Shown in pieces: positions 54,541-63,810 of a stretch of 64,000 nucleotides of DNA. This DNA is from [Eubacterium] yurii (lineage in GTDB: Bacteria; Bacillota; Clostridia; Peptostreptococcales; Filifactoraceae). The stretch covers positions 1 to 64,000 of the forward strand of contig FUZS01000017.1 of the NCBI GenBank assembly GCA_900167215.1, in the 5' to 3' direction. The stretch's first letter is position 1. The number at the start of each line of letters is the position of its first letter. The notes beneath the pieces were generated by a model. It saw only the letters and a list, made by a program, of their open reading frames with translations. It made no database searches and was not told the origin of the DNA. Both the position numbers and the translations under genes were made by a program.

Positions 54541-54568
54541 ATATCGTACACATTAAAATAATTATTTA
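54541..54568 (-). promoter_or_regulatory. possible sigma-28 promoter
   Basis: On the minus strand TAAATAAT (54568-54561), 12 bases, then TACGATAT (54548-54541) resembles the flagellar sigma-28 pattern TAAA-N15-GCCGATAA. It lies about 50 bases before the FliK-like start. The match is imperfect. Confidence 0.3.
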
Positions 54569-54670
54569 GTGCATAATTTTCTCAATATTTTAAAAAAATA
54601 TGTTTTGTTTTTAAAAAAAAGTGTATGAAATTCTAATAGATACTAAAATAGTAAAAATTAAGGAGAAGAT

Positions 54671-55420
54671 ATGAAATATAAAATAATAAAAACATTGATA
54701 ATTACGACTTTTGTTTCGTTAAATATGATAGCTTGTGATGCTAAGAATGTGTCTAATAATTCAAAAACAGTAAATACTGAAATAAAAATGCAAAAAATCG
54801 AAAAAAAAGTGGAAGTGAAAAAAATGAATATGGAAGATTTGCATAAATTGCAATCAGAAAAAAAGAATGAAAAAGATATATTGATAGTTGATGTGAGAAC
54901 TGCTGAGGAGTATGAAGCAGGTCACATAAGATATGCAATAAATTACTCACTTGATGATATTTCAAAAGATGTAAGTAAGCTAAGTGAATATAAGGATAAG
55001 CAGGTAATAGTATACTGTAGAAGTGGAAGAAGAAGTGCTCAGGCAGCCCAAATTTTACTTGAATCAGGATTTACAAATGTTTCAGATGCAGGTGGTGTAA
55101 ACTCTTATAAATATGATTTGCAAAAATCATTTACAAATGTCAGCTTACAACAGTTTAAACAAAAAGCTAATGAAAAAAATGTGCTTATAGTTGATACAAG
55201 AACAAAGGAAGAGTTTGCGAAGTGGAATGTCAAAAACTCTGTCAACATTCAGTTGCAAAAACTTGATGAAAATTTAAAGAACTTGCCAAAAGATAAGAGC
55301 ATATTGATATATTCTTCTAACGGATATGATGGAGTAGAGTTTGCAGAAAAACTTGCTAAAAAAGGATATAAATCAATATATAACCTTATTTCAAATCCAA
55401 GCGAGAAAGCTTTAAAATAA
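54671..55420 (+). CDS. double-rhodanese lipoprotein
   Basis: 249 residues. A lipoprotein signal ends at Cys22 in LNMIACDAK, so it is probably anchored outside the membrane. Two rhodanese domains follow. The first (about 55-145) has active-site Cys116 in YCRSGRRSA. In the second (about 155-245) the same place reads IYSSNGYDG, so the cysteine is lost and it may bind rather than catalyse. Rhodaneses carry sulfane sulfur as a persulfide. The next gene is a shorter paralogue without the lipoprotein signal. AAGGAG precedes the ATG. Confidence 0.88.
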   Translation: MKYKIIKTLIITTFVSLNMIACDAKNVSNNSKTVNTEIKMQKIEKKVEVKKMNMEDLHKLQSEKKNEKDILIVDVRTAEEYEAGHIRYAINYSLDDISKDVSKLSEYKDKQVIVYCRSGRRSAQAAQILLESGFTNVSDAGGVNSYKYDLQKSFTNVSLQQFKQKANEKNVLIVDTRTKEEFAKWNVKNSVNIQLQKLDENLKNLPKDKSILIYSSNGYDGVEFAEKLAKKGYKSIYNLISNPSEKALK

Positions 55421-55435
55421 TATCAGGGAGAAGAA

Positions 55436-56032
55436 ATGAAAGCTGAAGAATTGCAGAAAATACAGTATGAAAAAGAAAATCCAAGTGGATACCTATTGAT
55501 TGATGTGAGAGAAAAAGATGAGTATGAATCAGGGCATTTTAGATATGCGATAAATTATCCGGTGTCAGAAATAATGACAAAGAATAAAAAACTTGCTAAT
55601 TATAAGGATAAACCTATATTAGTCCATTGTCATAGCGGTGGCAGGAGTGCTTATGCCAAGATGGTGCTTTCACTTTTTGGCTTTAAAAATGTAACAAATG
55701 TAGGTGGAATTACTGCATATAACTATGATCTGATAACAACTCATACCAATCTTTGCATCAGTCAATTTGTAGATAAAATCAAAGAAGATAATATTGTCAT
55801 AGTTGATACGAGGAGCAAAGATGCTTTTAAGTCATGGAATGTGCCAAAATCTATAAATATACAAATTGAAAATATTGAAGAAAATATTGACAAACTCCCT
55901 AAAAATAAGGATATAGTGATATATTCTGCAAACGGATATGATGGGGTAGAATTTGCTGAAAAACTTGCAAGTATGGATTATAAAAAAATTTTTAATTTGA
56001 TTACAAAGGCGGAAGAAAGCGAAATATGCTAA
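55436..56032 (+). CDS. cytoplasmic double-rhodanese protein
   Basis: 198 residues, paralogous to the preceding gene from its residue 54 on and without a signal peptide. The first domain carries Cys65 in HCHSGGRSA. The second reads IYSANGYDGVEFAEKLA, again with Ser in place of Cys. The shared GYDGVEFAEKLA block shows that the pair arose by duplication. It starts 16 bases after the upstream gene, with GGGAG before the ATG, so both halves are made together but in different compartments. Confidence 0.88.
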   Translation: MKAEELQKIQYEKENPSGYLLIDVREKDEYESGHFRYAINYPVSEIMTKNKKLANYKDKPILVHCHSGGRSAYAKMVLSLFGFKNVTNVGGITAYNYDLITTHTNLCISQFVDKIKEDNIVIVDTRSKDAFKSWNVPKSINIQIENIEENIDKLPKNKDIVIYSANGYDGVEFAEKLASMDYKKIFNLITKAEESEIC

Positions 56033-56106
56033 TTCTATATACTGAATTTAAGATTAAAAAAAAGAACAAAGTTTAGTCTTATAATATAAATTAGATATAT
56101 TATTAT

Positions 56107-56167
56107 AAAAAGGTTTTGTATGGAAATTTTGAAATACATCAAATTTTCAAGTACAAAACCTTTTTTA
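56107..56167 (+). terminator. terminator of the rhodanese operon
   Basis: AAAAAGGTTTTGTA (56107-56120) and TACAAAACCTTTTTTA (from 56152) pair over 14 bases; the loop region also has AAATTTTGA/TCAAATTTT pairing. Confidence 0.85.
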
Positions 56168-56214
56168 TTTTGAATTTGTTTTTTTTCACAAAATATGGTA
56201 ATATATCACTGATA

Positions 56215-56321
56215 AGAAATCTCATAATATAAATTAATTGTTTATATCGATTAGCTATGGCATAAAAGTAGCTTATATTTTTAATTTAAAATGAAGTTGA
56301 GTTTTAAAAATGAGATTTTCT
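56215..56321 (+). promoter_or_regulatory. possible structured leader of fbp
   Basis: AGAAATCTCAT (56215-56225) can pair with ATGAGATTTTCT (56310-56321), closing about 85 bases that include short TAGCT repeats. No known riboswitch is recognised. Confidence 0.3.
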
Positions 56322-56363
56322 ATTTTACATAAATCTTGATATTTTTATATAGAGGGGTGTATT

Positions 56364-58325
56364 ATGAGCAATAATGAAGAACTTAGAAAAAATGTTAAGT
56401 ATTTTGAACTTTTGTCGAATTCCTATCCAAATATTACTTCAGCTGTAGAAGAAGTGGTTAATCTAAAAGCAATACTCAATCTTCCAAAGGCTACAGAGCA
56501 TTTTTTGACTGACATACATGGGGAATATGAAGCTTTTAACCATGTAATGCAAAACGCATCAGGAGCTGTCAGGAGAAAGGTATATGAAGAGCTTGGCTCT
56601 ACAGTCAGTATTGATGATTTGGAAGAACTTACTACATTGATTTACTATCCAAGGCAGAAGTTGGAGATGATAAATTCAAAAAAACGTAGGAAGATGAATA
56701 ATTGGTATGAACTTACAATATACAGACTGATAAAGGTGGCAAGAGCATCAGCATCTAAATATACAAGATCAAAGGTAAGAAAGATGTTGCCTAAAAACTT
56801 TTCCTACATTATGGAAGAGCTATTACAAGAAGATGAACATAGATTTAATAAAAAAGAGTACTATACTCAGATAATTAAAAGTATAGTAGAGTATAATCAA
56901 GCTGAGGTGTTCATAGTAGAGATATCGGAAGTTATAAAAAAACTTATGATAGATCATCTCCATATCATCGGTGACATCTATGATAGAGGTCCAGCGCCTC
57001 ATGATGTAATGGATAGATTGATGACTAAGAAAAATCTTGATATCCAATGGGGTAATCATGATATACTTTGGATGGGAGCAAGTGCAGGTAGTCAGGTATG
57101 CGTGGCCAATGCAGTAAGAATTGCACTGAGATATTCAAATCATGATGTAATAGAAAACGGATACGGTATAAATTTATTACCGCTTGCTACATTTGCTTCA
57201 AGGACATATTCCAACGATAATTGTGAAAAGTTCATACCTAAGGAAAATTCTAAAAAACAGTTTGACATAGATGAAAAACTCTTTGCAAAAATGCACAAGG
57301 CAATCAGTATAATTCAGTTTAAACTGGAGGAAGAAGTAATAAGAAAAAATCCGTCATTTAATATGGATAAAAGAAGAATACTTGAAACTATAAATCTTGC
57401 AAACTCTACCGTTGAGATAGAGGGTAAGACGTATAAGTTAAATGACAGCAATTTCCCGACAATAGATCAGAAAAACCCAACAAAGCTTACTGAAGAAGAA
57501 AAGATGGTAATAGAAGCAATTACTGACAACTTTATAAATAGTGAAAAATTAATAAGACATATAAGATTTATGTATGCAAAAGGCAGTATGTACTTGACTT
57601 TTAACAATAATTTACTTTTCCATGCCTGCGTATTGCTAAATGAAGATGGATCTTTCAAGAAAAAAAGAATAGGAAATAAATATTACAGTGGCAAGGAGCT
57701 AATGGATAAGTATGATGAAATGGCAAGAGAAGCCTATTTTTCACAAAAGGATGTTGATTTCCTTTGGTTTTTATGGTGCAATGAAGATTCCACCCTATTT
57801 GGAAAAGACAAGATGACAACATTTGAAAGATATTTCATAGATGACAAAGCCACTCATAAGGAAACACTCTCACCTTATTATAAACTTATGGGTGAAGATG
57901 ATGGTACTCTTGCGATAAAAATACTTGAAGAATTCGGACTTGGCGCTAAAGACTCGCATATTATAAACGGTCATACTCCTGTAAAATTGAGTAAGGGTGA
58001 GTCTCCTATAAAAGCCGGTGGCAAGCAATTGGTAATTGACGGCGGCTTTTCAAAGCCTTATCAAAAAACCACAGGTATTGCAGGATATACACTCACTTAC
58101 AATTCATATGGTTTGACACTTATAAGTCACAAGCCTTTTGAATCTGTAGAAAAAGTAATAAATGAAGGTTTTGATATAAAATCAACTAAACAGGTAATAG
58201 AAACTCTTATTGACAGAAAAAGAGTGGCAGATACTGATACCGGAAGTGCTATCAAAGAAAAAATAAATAACCTTGAAATGCTGATATCTGCTTATAGCAA
58301 GGGCATAGTAAAACAAAAAGATTAG
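56364..58325 (+). CDS. fbp: fructose-1,6-bisphosphatase, class III
   Basis: 653 residues, the typical length of the Firmicutes class III enzyme. It removes phosphate from fructose-1,6-bisphosphate for gluconeogenesis. The calcineurin-like metal site is visible: TDIHGEYEAF (about 49-58), GDIYDRGPAPHD and WGNHDILWMG, with a distal NGHTPVKLSKGE. AGAGGGG stands before the ATG. The stop is only eight bases before prmC, so the pair is likely co-transcribed. Confidence 0.97.
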   Translation: MSNNEELRKNVKYFELLSNSYPNITSAVEEVVNLKAILNLPKATEHFLTDIHGEYEAFNHVMQNASGAVRRKVYEELGSTVSIDDLEELTTLIYYPRQKLEMINSKKRRKMNNWYELTIYRLIKVARASASKYTRSKVRKMLPKNFSYIMEELLQEDEHRFNKKEYYTQIIKSIVEYNQAEVFIVEISEVIKKLMIDHLHIIGDIYDRGPAPHDVMDRLMTKKNLDIQWGNHDILWMGASAGSQVCVANAVRIALRYSNHDVIENGYGINLLPLATFASRTYSNDNCEKFIPKENSKKQFDIDEKLFAKMHKAISIIQFKLEEEVIRKNPSFNMDKRRILETINLANSTVEIEGKTYKLNDSNFPTIDQKNPTKLTEEEKMVIEAITDNFINSEKLIRHIRFMYAKGSMYLTFNNNLLFHACVLLNEDGSFKKKRIGNKYYSGKELMDKYDEMAREAYFSQKDVDFLWFLWCNEDSTLFGKDKMTTFERYFIDDKATHKETLSPYYKLMGEDDGTLAIKILEEFGLGAKDSHIINGHTPVKLSKGESPIKAGGKQLVIDGGFSKPYQKTTGIAGYTLTYNSYGLTLISHKPFESVEKVINEGFDIKSTKQVIETLIDRKRVADTDTGSAIKEKINNLEMLISAYSKGIVKQKD

Positions 58326-58333
58326 GAATACTC

Positions 58334-59173
58334 ATGACTATTAGAGAAATTTATTCATATTGTATCAATGAATTGGAATCAGATCAGGAGAAGTTTATAG
58401 ATACTGAGCTTCTCCTGTCATTTGTATTAAAAAAGGACAGAATTTATATTAAGACAAAGCTTGATGATAAAATTACATCTTTTGAGGAAGAACAGATAAA
58501 AGACTTTGTAAAACAGTTGAAAAATAACAAACCTATACATTATATAATAGGACAAAGAGATTTTTACGGATATGATTTCTTGGTTGATGAGCATGTACTT
58601 ATTCCAAGGAGTGATACGGAGATATTGGTGGAAAATGCTATAAATATCTTGACTCATAATAAAAAAGCATTAAAAGGATTGGAAATAGGAGTAGGTAGCG
58701 GAATAATATCTATTATTTTGCTAAAAAAACTTAAAAATCTCAATATGACAGCAATAGATATAAATGACTTTGCCATAGATATAAGTAAAAAAAATGCTGA
58801 TAATTTAGGTGTTACAGATAGATTGAAGTTGATAAAATCAGATTTATTTGAAAATGTTAAAGGCAAGTATGATTTTATAATCTCAAATCCACCTTATATT
58901 GATGAGAAGGATATGTCAAGTTTGCCTGAAAAGGTTAAAAATTATGAACCTTGCTTAGCACTTGACGGCAAAAAAAACGGTATGTATTTTTATGATGAGA
59001 TAATTAAAAATGGAAGGGCATTTTTAGATGATAACTTCCATATATTCTTTGAGATAGGCTACAATCAAGGTGATATGATAAAACAGTCTTTTGCAAATTT
59101 TGGATATGAAAAAGATGTAAAAATAATTCAGGATTATGGCAAAAATGACAGGGTAGCAATTTATGGAGAGTAG
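58334..59173 (+). CDS. prmC: peptide chain release factor N5-glutamine methyltransferase
   Basis: 279 residues. SAM-dependent methylation of the GGQ glutamine in release factors RF1 and RF2. SAM loop LEIGVGSGIIS and catalytic NPPYI are present, with the N-terminal helical substrate domain (about 1-75). prmC usually follows prfA; here it follows fbp, and prfA is not in the window. TTAGGA serves as ribosome site. The next gene is eight bases away. Confidence 0.93.
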   Translation: MTIREIYSYCINELESDQEKFIDTELLLSFVLKKDRIYIKTKLDDKITSFEEEQIKDFVKQLKNNKPIHYIIGQRDFYGYDFLVDEHVLIPRSDTEILVENAINILTHNKKALKGLEIGVGSGIISIILLKKLKNLNMTAIDINDFAIDISKKNADNLGVTDRLKLIKSDLFENVKGKYDFIISNPPYIDEKDMSSLPEKVKNYEPCLALDGKKNGMYFYDEIIKNGRAFLDDNFHIFFEIGYNQGDMIKQSFANFGYEKDVKIIQDYGKNDRVAIYGE

Positions 59174-59181
59174 GAGAAGCT

Positions 59182-59637
59182 ATGCTTAGAGATTTGGTGA
59201 GAAAAAATCACTTTAATTTTGTAGATGAGGTATATACTTGGAGAGAGTCAATAGTAAAAGCTTGTGAACCTTTGGTAAATGATGGTAGCGTAAAAGGTGA
59301 CTATGCCTTTGAAATAATAAAAAATATTGAAAAATACGGACCTTATATGATAGTAATGCCCGGAGTTGCAATGCCTCATTCACAAGAAAATTCTGAATTT
59401 GTAAACAATACTGCAATCTCATTTATGAAACTTGAAAAGCCTGTTTGCTTTGATAAAAATGATGAGGATTCCTTTGTAAATTTATTCTTCACATTGGCAG
59501 CTTGCGATAACAAAGAGCATCTTAAAAATATGAATGAGTTATCTTCTATATTAAGTAATGAAGGTCTTATGGAAGATTTGCATAAGGTAAAAGATGAAAA
59601 CGACCTGCTTATGCTTGCAGATAAATATAATTTGTAA
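59182..59637 (+). CDS. ascorbate-type PTS EIIA
   Basis: 151 residues of the PTS EIIA-2 fold. The phosphorylated histidine is His66 in GVAMPHSQEN, and the order of blocks (VYTWRESIVKACEPLV, YGPYMIVMPG, NMNELSSIL) is that of UlaC/SgaA. It hands phosphate from HPr to a IIB subunit. AGGAG precedes the ATG. It forms a run with prmC, and a IIB gene lies 400 bases on; no IIC membrane gene is present. A regulatory role is the alternative. Confidence 0.85.
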   Translation: MLRDLVRKNHFNFVDEVYTWRESIVKACEPLVNDGSVKGDYAFEIIKNIEKYGPYMIVMPGVAMPHSQENSEFVNNTAISFMKLEKPVCFDKNDEDSFVNLFFTLAACDNKEHLKNMNELSSILSNEGLMEDLHKVKDENDLLMLADKYNL

Positions 59638-59762
59638 ATTCCTTGGGTAGATATTTAAATCTGTCTTATTATATTTCTTATGTCAAGTAAATTTAGATAT
59701 TTATAAGCTATATAATGTAGATATTGTCCATATGTAAATCCTTTTTATAGAATATATTTGGC

Positions 59763-59892
59763 TTATACTAAAACCTAATAAAATAATGGATAAGATATTT
59801 TCAGTAAATTTATAATAAAGCAATAAATCATATACTATTTGAAAAAAGCTATTGATGAAGATTATCCATAGATTAAATAGATATTGGTATTA
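59763..59892. repeat. dispersed palindromic repeat, copy D
   Basis: TTATACTAAAACCTAATAAA and ATAATGGATAAGATATTTTC on the left; GATTATCCATAGATTAAATAG and GGTATTA on the right. Size 130 bp. It separates the PTS IIA and IIB genes. The rest of the 403-base gap shows only AT-rich sequence and short hairpins around 59955-59982. Confidence 0.8.
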
Positions 59893-60040
59893 GTAAGAAT
59901 ACAGTTTTATTTATTATATTGTATAATTTTATTATAGAATTATACTTTTTTTGGGTAAATACCTCAAAATTTAGGTGAAAAAATATAAAAATTATGATAT
60001 AATTCAAAATCAAAGATTTTATATTTAAGGAGATTTTATA

Positions 60041-60331
60041 ATGTTGAATATATTGCTATGTTGTGTTAATGGCTCTGGAACAAGTCTAATGATGAAAATT
60101 AATTTGGATAAAGTTGTTCAGTCACTTAATGTTGATGTAGGGAAGATATATCACTGTACTTTATCAGAGGGGAAGAATATTGCTAAAGAGTATGATATTG
60201 TATTTTGTCCGCTTTATTTTGTAGATATGTTTGAAGACGCCAAGTCATCAGGAGTACATATTATTGGGCTTAAGAATCTGATGTCTAAGAAAGAAATGGA
60301 AGAAAGATTGATTGAAACAGGAAAGATATGA
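60041..60331 (+). CDS. ascorbate-type PTS EIIB
   Basis: 96 residues, a single IIB domain. The phosphocysteine is Cys8 in LLCCVNGSGTS, followed by LMMKINLD, as in UlaB/SgaB. It would pass phosphate from the IIA gene 400 bases upstream to a sugar in a IIC channel, but no UlaA-like channel lies nearby. AAGGAG is eight bases before the ATG. Confidence 0.85.
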   Translation: MLNILLCCVNGSGTSLMMKINLDKVVQSLNVDVGKIYHCTLSEGKNIAKEYDIVFCPLYFVDMFEDAKSSGVHIIGLKNLMSKKEMEERLIETGKI

Positions 60332-60392
60332 TAAATTATAAGATGACAATTTGACAATAGCTTTAAAATATTGAACTTAGGGATATAGTGGT

Positions 60393-60743
60393 ATGAATAT
60401 AGAATTAACTCGATTTAGTGTTAAAGATGGTAAGTCTCAAATAGTTGATGAGTGGATGAATTTTTTAAATGAGAATATGGATGACGTCTTACTTACTTTA
60501 GATGGAGAAAAGATGTATGTTGAAACAATTTTCAGAGAAAAATGTGATGAAGCTGAGTACCTTTATTGGTATTCTATTCAAGGGGAAAACGGCATAACTT
60601 TGGAAGAATCCGACTCTTGGATAGATAAAAAGCATATCGAATATTGGAATGAATGTATTGATAAAAACTATCATGTTGATATGTCAATGCAGGTGTCTAT
60701 GATTCCAAGACACATAGCCAAGCTAATGACTGATGATGTATAA
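60393..60743 (+). CDS. DUF6176-like protein
   Basis: 116 residues, acidic and rich in Trp and Met. The family-like blocks are LTRFSVKDGK, VDEWMNFLNENMDDVL, DGEKMYVETIF and EYLYWYSIQGE. The dimeric alpha/beta ferredoxin-like shape of small ABM/DUF6176 proteins is likely, but the role is unknown. It follows the PTS IIB gene by 61 bases and may be in its transcript. The ribosome site is weak (TTAGGGATA). Confidence 0.75.
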   Translation: MNIELTRFSVKDGKSQIVDEWMNFLNENMDDVLLTLDGEKMYVETIFREKCDEAEYLYWYSIQGENGITLEESDSWIDKKHIEYWNECIDKNYHVDMSMQVSMIPRHIAKLMTDDV

Positions 60744-60780
60744 ATATAGTGTTAAGAATAAAAAATAAATAAAAAAATTT

Positions 60781-60818
60781 AAGGAAGTAAAAAGCGTATA
60801 GCCTATACTTCCTTTTTT
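60781..60818. terminator. terminator between convergent genes
   Basis: AAGGAAGTA (60781-60789) and TACTTCC (60806-60812) with a TTTTTT tail. It ends the DUF6176-like gene and may also act on pepD, which stops at 60823. Confidence 0.75.
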
Positions 60819-60822
60819 AGCA

Positions 60823-62301
60823 TTAAAGAATTTGTTTATTCAAATCAATCATATTTTCCAAGATTTTAACTAAGAATTCATAAGTCCTGATAGCAGAGCT
60901 TATACTGATATGTTCATTAGGTGTGTGTACTTCATACATAGTAGGACCGATAGATACTATGTCAAGATCCGGCATTTTTTTGGAGAAAATCCCACATTCG
61001 ACTCCGGCGTGCGCAGCCTTTTTCTTCATAGTTTTTGAGTACATCTTTTCAAATGTTTCAGCTACTAAGTTGCTGAATTTTGTCTCCTTATATCTCCAAC
61101 CTGGATATATGGAGAAAATATCAATATCAGCATTTAAAATATTTGCAAGAGCTTCGTGTTTTTTAGCTATATAAAGTACCTGACTGTCTATGCAGCTTCT
61201 TACGCCGCAGTGGAAGATGATTTTCTTATTTTTCTCATCTGTGGTAATAATTCCAAGATTGTTAGATGTATCTACAAGATCTTGTACATCTAAACTCATC
61301 TGCATAACACAGCTTGAGTATATCATAAGAGCATTTATAAGTTTTTGTCTTGAAGCATAGTTGAACACCTTTTCAATTTTTTCATCAATATAGTTTATTT
61401 GAATTTTAAAATCTTCATCTATGCTTTTAAGTTCATCTTTTATTTCTCTTTCAACAAATTTTATTATATCTTCAATTGACGACTTTTCGGCTTTATCAAA
61501 GACCATTACACATTCACATTCTCTTGGTATTGCATTGACTTTGGAGCCACCATTTATACTTTCTATTTCAAATTCCACTCTTTTATTTAGTTCATACAAT
61601 ATTCTTCCCATTATCTGTATGGAGTTGCCTCTGTTTTTATTGATATCTCCTCCTGAATGACCTCCTTTGAGTCCATTAACTTTGACAGTTGCAGTTAGGA
61701 ATTTTCCACTTACAGGAGTGTATTCAAGCGGTAAGGAAAGTAAAGTATCGCAACCTCCTGCACTACTGAGTAACAGTTCGTCATCACATTCCATATCAAG
61801 ATTTATCATATACTTTGCTCTCAGATTTTGCTCTGCTGTCTCAAACGCACCAAGCATAGTAGTTTCTTCATCTACAGTAAATAAAGCCTCTATTGCAGGG
61901 TGTTGTACATCTTTGGCTGTAAGCAATGCCATCATATAAGCAACAGCAATTCCGTTATCAGCACCAAGCGTAGTATTATCCGCGTAGACATAGTCATCCT
62001 TAACTATTAGTCTTATAGGATCATTATCAAAGTCATGTGTTGAGTCAACGTTTTTTTCACATACCATGTCCATATGTCCTTGCAAAAGAACAGGTTCTAT
62101 ATGTTCATATCCTTTAGTAGCTTTTTTTCTGATTAATACATTTTTACATCTTTCTTGTATAAAGTCAAGGTCATTATCTTTGGCAAAGTCAACTAAAAAA
62201 TTGCTAATTCTATCCATATCTCCCGATTTTCTGGGGATTTTTGAAATTTCTTCAAAATATTTAAAGACTGAGTACTTGTCCAATTCAGAAATTTGACTCA
62301 T
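60823..62301 (-). CDS. pepD: aminoacyl-histidine dipeptidase (M20)
   Basis: 492 residues, PepD length. It cuts dipeptides such as beta-Ala-His or unblocked Xaa-His and others in the cytoplasm. Two-zinc site: His in LLQGHMDMV (76-84), bridging Asp in LGADNGIA, Glu pair in DEETTM, and later MINLDMECDDEL. The lid domain spans about 195-380. AAAGGAG stands before the ATG. It is a single gene, upstream repeat E and 384 bases of spacer. Confidence 0.95.
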   Translation of the reverse strand: MSQISELDKYSVFKYFEEISKIPRKSGDMDRISNFLVDFAKDNDLDFIQERCKNVLIRKKATKGYEHIEPVLLQGHMDMVCEKNVDSTHDFDNDPIRLIVKDDYVYADNTTLGADNGIAVAYMMALLTAKDVQHPAIEALFTVDEETTMLGAFETAEQNLRAKYMINLDMECDDELLLSSAGGCDTLLSLPLEYTPVSGKFLTATVKVNGLKGGHSGGDINKNRGNSIQIMGRILYELNKRVEFEIESINGGSKVNAIPRECECVMVFDKAEKSSIEDIIKFVEREIKDELKSIDEDFKIQINYIDEKIEKVFNYASRQKLINALMIYSSCVMQMSLDVQDLVDTSNNLGIITTDEKNKKIIFHCGVRSCIDSQVLYIAKKHEALANILNADIDIFSIYPGWRYKETKFSNLVAETFEKMYSKTMKKKAAHAGVECGIFSKKMPDLDIVSIGPTMYEVHTPNEHISISSAIRTYEFLVKILENMIDLNKQIL

Positions 62302-62464
62302 TATTGTTCTCCTTTTTTAAGAATCCTAAGTTAATTATATTTAAATATTTTTTTATTTGACTAAATCATTATAACTGCATATAAATATTTATTATAATAT
62401 GTGTAAAACAAGCTTTTTGAAAATAGTCAAAAATATTCTAACTTTTCTTTAAATTATATTATTG

Positions 62465-62590
62465 TGTTAAAATTTAATAGCATAATCAACAAAATATTTT
62501 TATTTTATTTATAGTCAAGCCATAAATCATATGCTATTTTTTAAAATTATTTATGAGGATTATCTATTGATTAAACAGATAAGAGCATTA
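62465..62590. repeat. dispersed palindromic repeat, copy E (diverged)
   Basis: GTTAAAATTTAATAGC and AACAAAATATTTTTATTT on the left; GAGGATTATCTATTGATTAAA and GAGCATTA on the right. The interior GTCAAGCCATAAATCATATGC matches copy D. It lies between the msmX-like terminator and pepD; the rest of that gap holds nothing else that I recognise. Confidence 0.65.
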
Positions 62591-62641
62591 GTTTATAACA
62601 TATTGATTTTACAATTAATTTAACTAAAAATCAAGAAAAAT

Positions 62642-62683
62642 AAAAAAATCCATAAACATAATAAAGTATGTCTATGGATTTAG
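62642..62683 (-). terminator. terminator of the MsmX-like gene
   Basis: AAATCCATA (62646-62654) and TATGGATTT (62673-62681) with inner ACATA/TATGT pairing; the minus-strand product ends in a T run. It lies three bases past the stop. Confidence 0.8.
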
Positions 62684-62685
62684 TT

Positions 62686-63801
62686 TTAGTGAACTATAGC
62701 TTTTTGTGTTTCTTTGTCAAATACATGTATTTTATTGGTATCAAGAGCAAATCTTACAATACTTCCTACCCTTGCACCTGTACGAGGATTGACTCTTGCT
62801 GTAAAGTTCACATCTTCTATATCAAAGTACAAGAATACTTCAGCGCCCATCATTTCGTATACCTTTATTTCCATATCTATGATACTGCTTTGATCGCTCG
62901 CATTGATAAACACAGGTTCATCATGGATATTTTCAGGCCTTATCCCCATTATAACAGTTTTATCAATATATCCTTTTTCCTTTAAGATTGATGCCTTAGG
63001 TTCAGGTAATTTCACATCAAGAACGGTATTTTTTAAATAAACATCTCCATTTTTCTCAGTTACAGTCACATCAATGAAATTCATTTGAGGAGAACCGATA
63101 AATCCTGCGACAAACAAATTATCAGGATGGTCATGCAACTCTTGAGGTGATGCTATTTGTTGTACTATACCATCTTTCATTACCACTATTCTACTACCAA
63201 GTGTCATAGCTTCCGTTTGGTCGTGTGTTACATAGATGATTGTAGCTCCAAGTCTTTGATGCAACTTGGAAATTTCTATACGCATTTGTACTCTTAACTT
63301 TGCGTCAAGGTTTGACAGAGGTTCATCCATCAAAAATACTTTTGGATTTCTTACTATTGCTCTTCCCATGGCAACCCTTTGTCTTTGTCCACCAGAAAGT
63401 GCCTTAGGCTTTTTATACAAGTATTTTTCTATATCCAATATTTTTGCTACCTCAGTAACTGTCTTTTCTATCTCATCCTTAGGCACCTTTCTTATCTTAA
63501 GACCAAATGCCATATTGTCAAAAACGTTCATATGAGGATATAGGGCGTAGTTTTGAAATACCATGGCTATATCTCTATCTTTTGGCTCTACGTCATTTAC
63601 CACCTTATCATCTATCTTTAGTTCACCGGATGAAATGTCTTCAAGTCCGGCTATCATTCTTAGTGTTGTAGATTTTCCGCAACCTGACGGTCCGACAAAG
63701 ATTATAAACTCCTTGTCTTCTATTTCCATATTAAAATCCTTTACGACATGATTGCCGTCCGGATATATCTTGTTTATATTTTTTAGTGACAGACTTGCCA
63801 T
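62686..63801 (-). CDS. sugar ABC importer ATPase (MsmX/MalK-type)
   Basis: 371 residues. Walker A GPSGCGKST (38-46), signature LSGGQRQRVAMGRA, Walker B VFLMDEPLSNLDAKL, then a C-terminal OB-type regulatory domain with VIMGIRPENI. This is the CUT1 multi-sugar ATPase, often shared by several oligosaccharide importers. It starts nine bases after the end of malQ on the same strand, with GGAGGAG covering the junction, so a maltodextrin substrate is likely. UgpC-type glycerol-3-phosphate use is the alternative. Confidence 0.92.
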   Translation of the reverse strand: MASLSLKNINKIYPDGNHVVKDFNMEIEDKEFIIFVGPSGCGKSTTLRMIAGLEDISSGELKIDDKVVNDVEPKDRDIAMVFQNYALYPHMNVFDNMAFGLKIRKVPKDEIEKTVTEVAKILDIEKYLYKKPKALSGGQRQRVAMGRAIVRNPKVFLMDEPLSNLDAKLRVQMRIEISKLHQRLGATIIYVTHDQTEAMTLGSRIVVMKDGIVQQIASPQELHDHPDNLFVAGFIGSPQMNFIDVTVTEKNGDVYLKNTVLDVKLPEPKASILKEKGYIDKTVIMGIRPENIHDEPVFINASDQSSIIDMEIKVYEMMGAEVFLYFDIEDVNFTARVNPRTGARVGSIVRFALDTNKIHVFDKETQKAIVH

Positions 63802-63810
63802 TTCTCCTCC

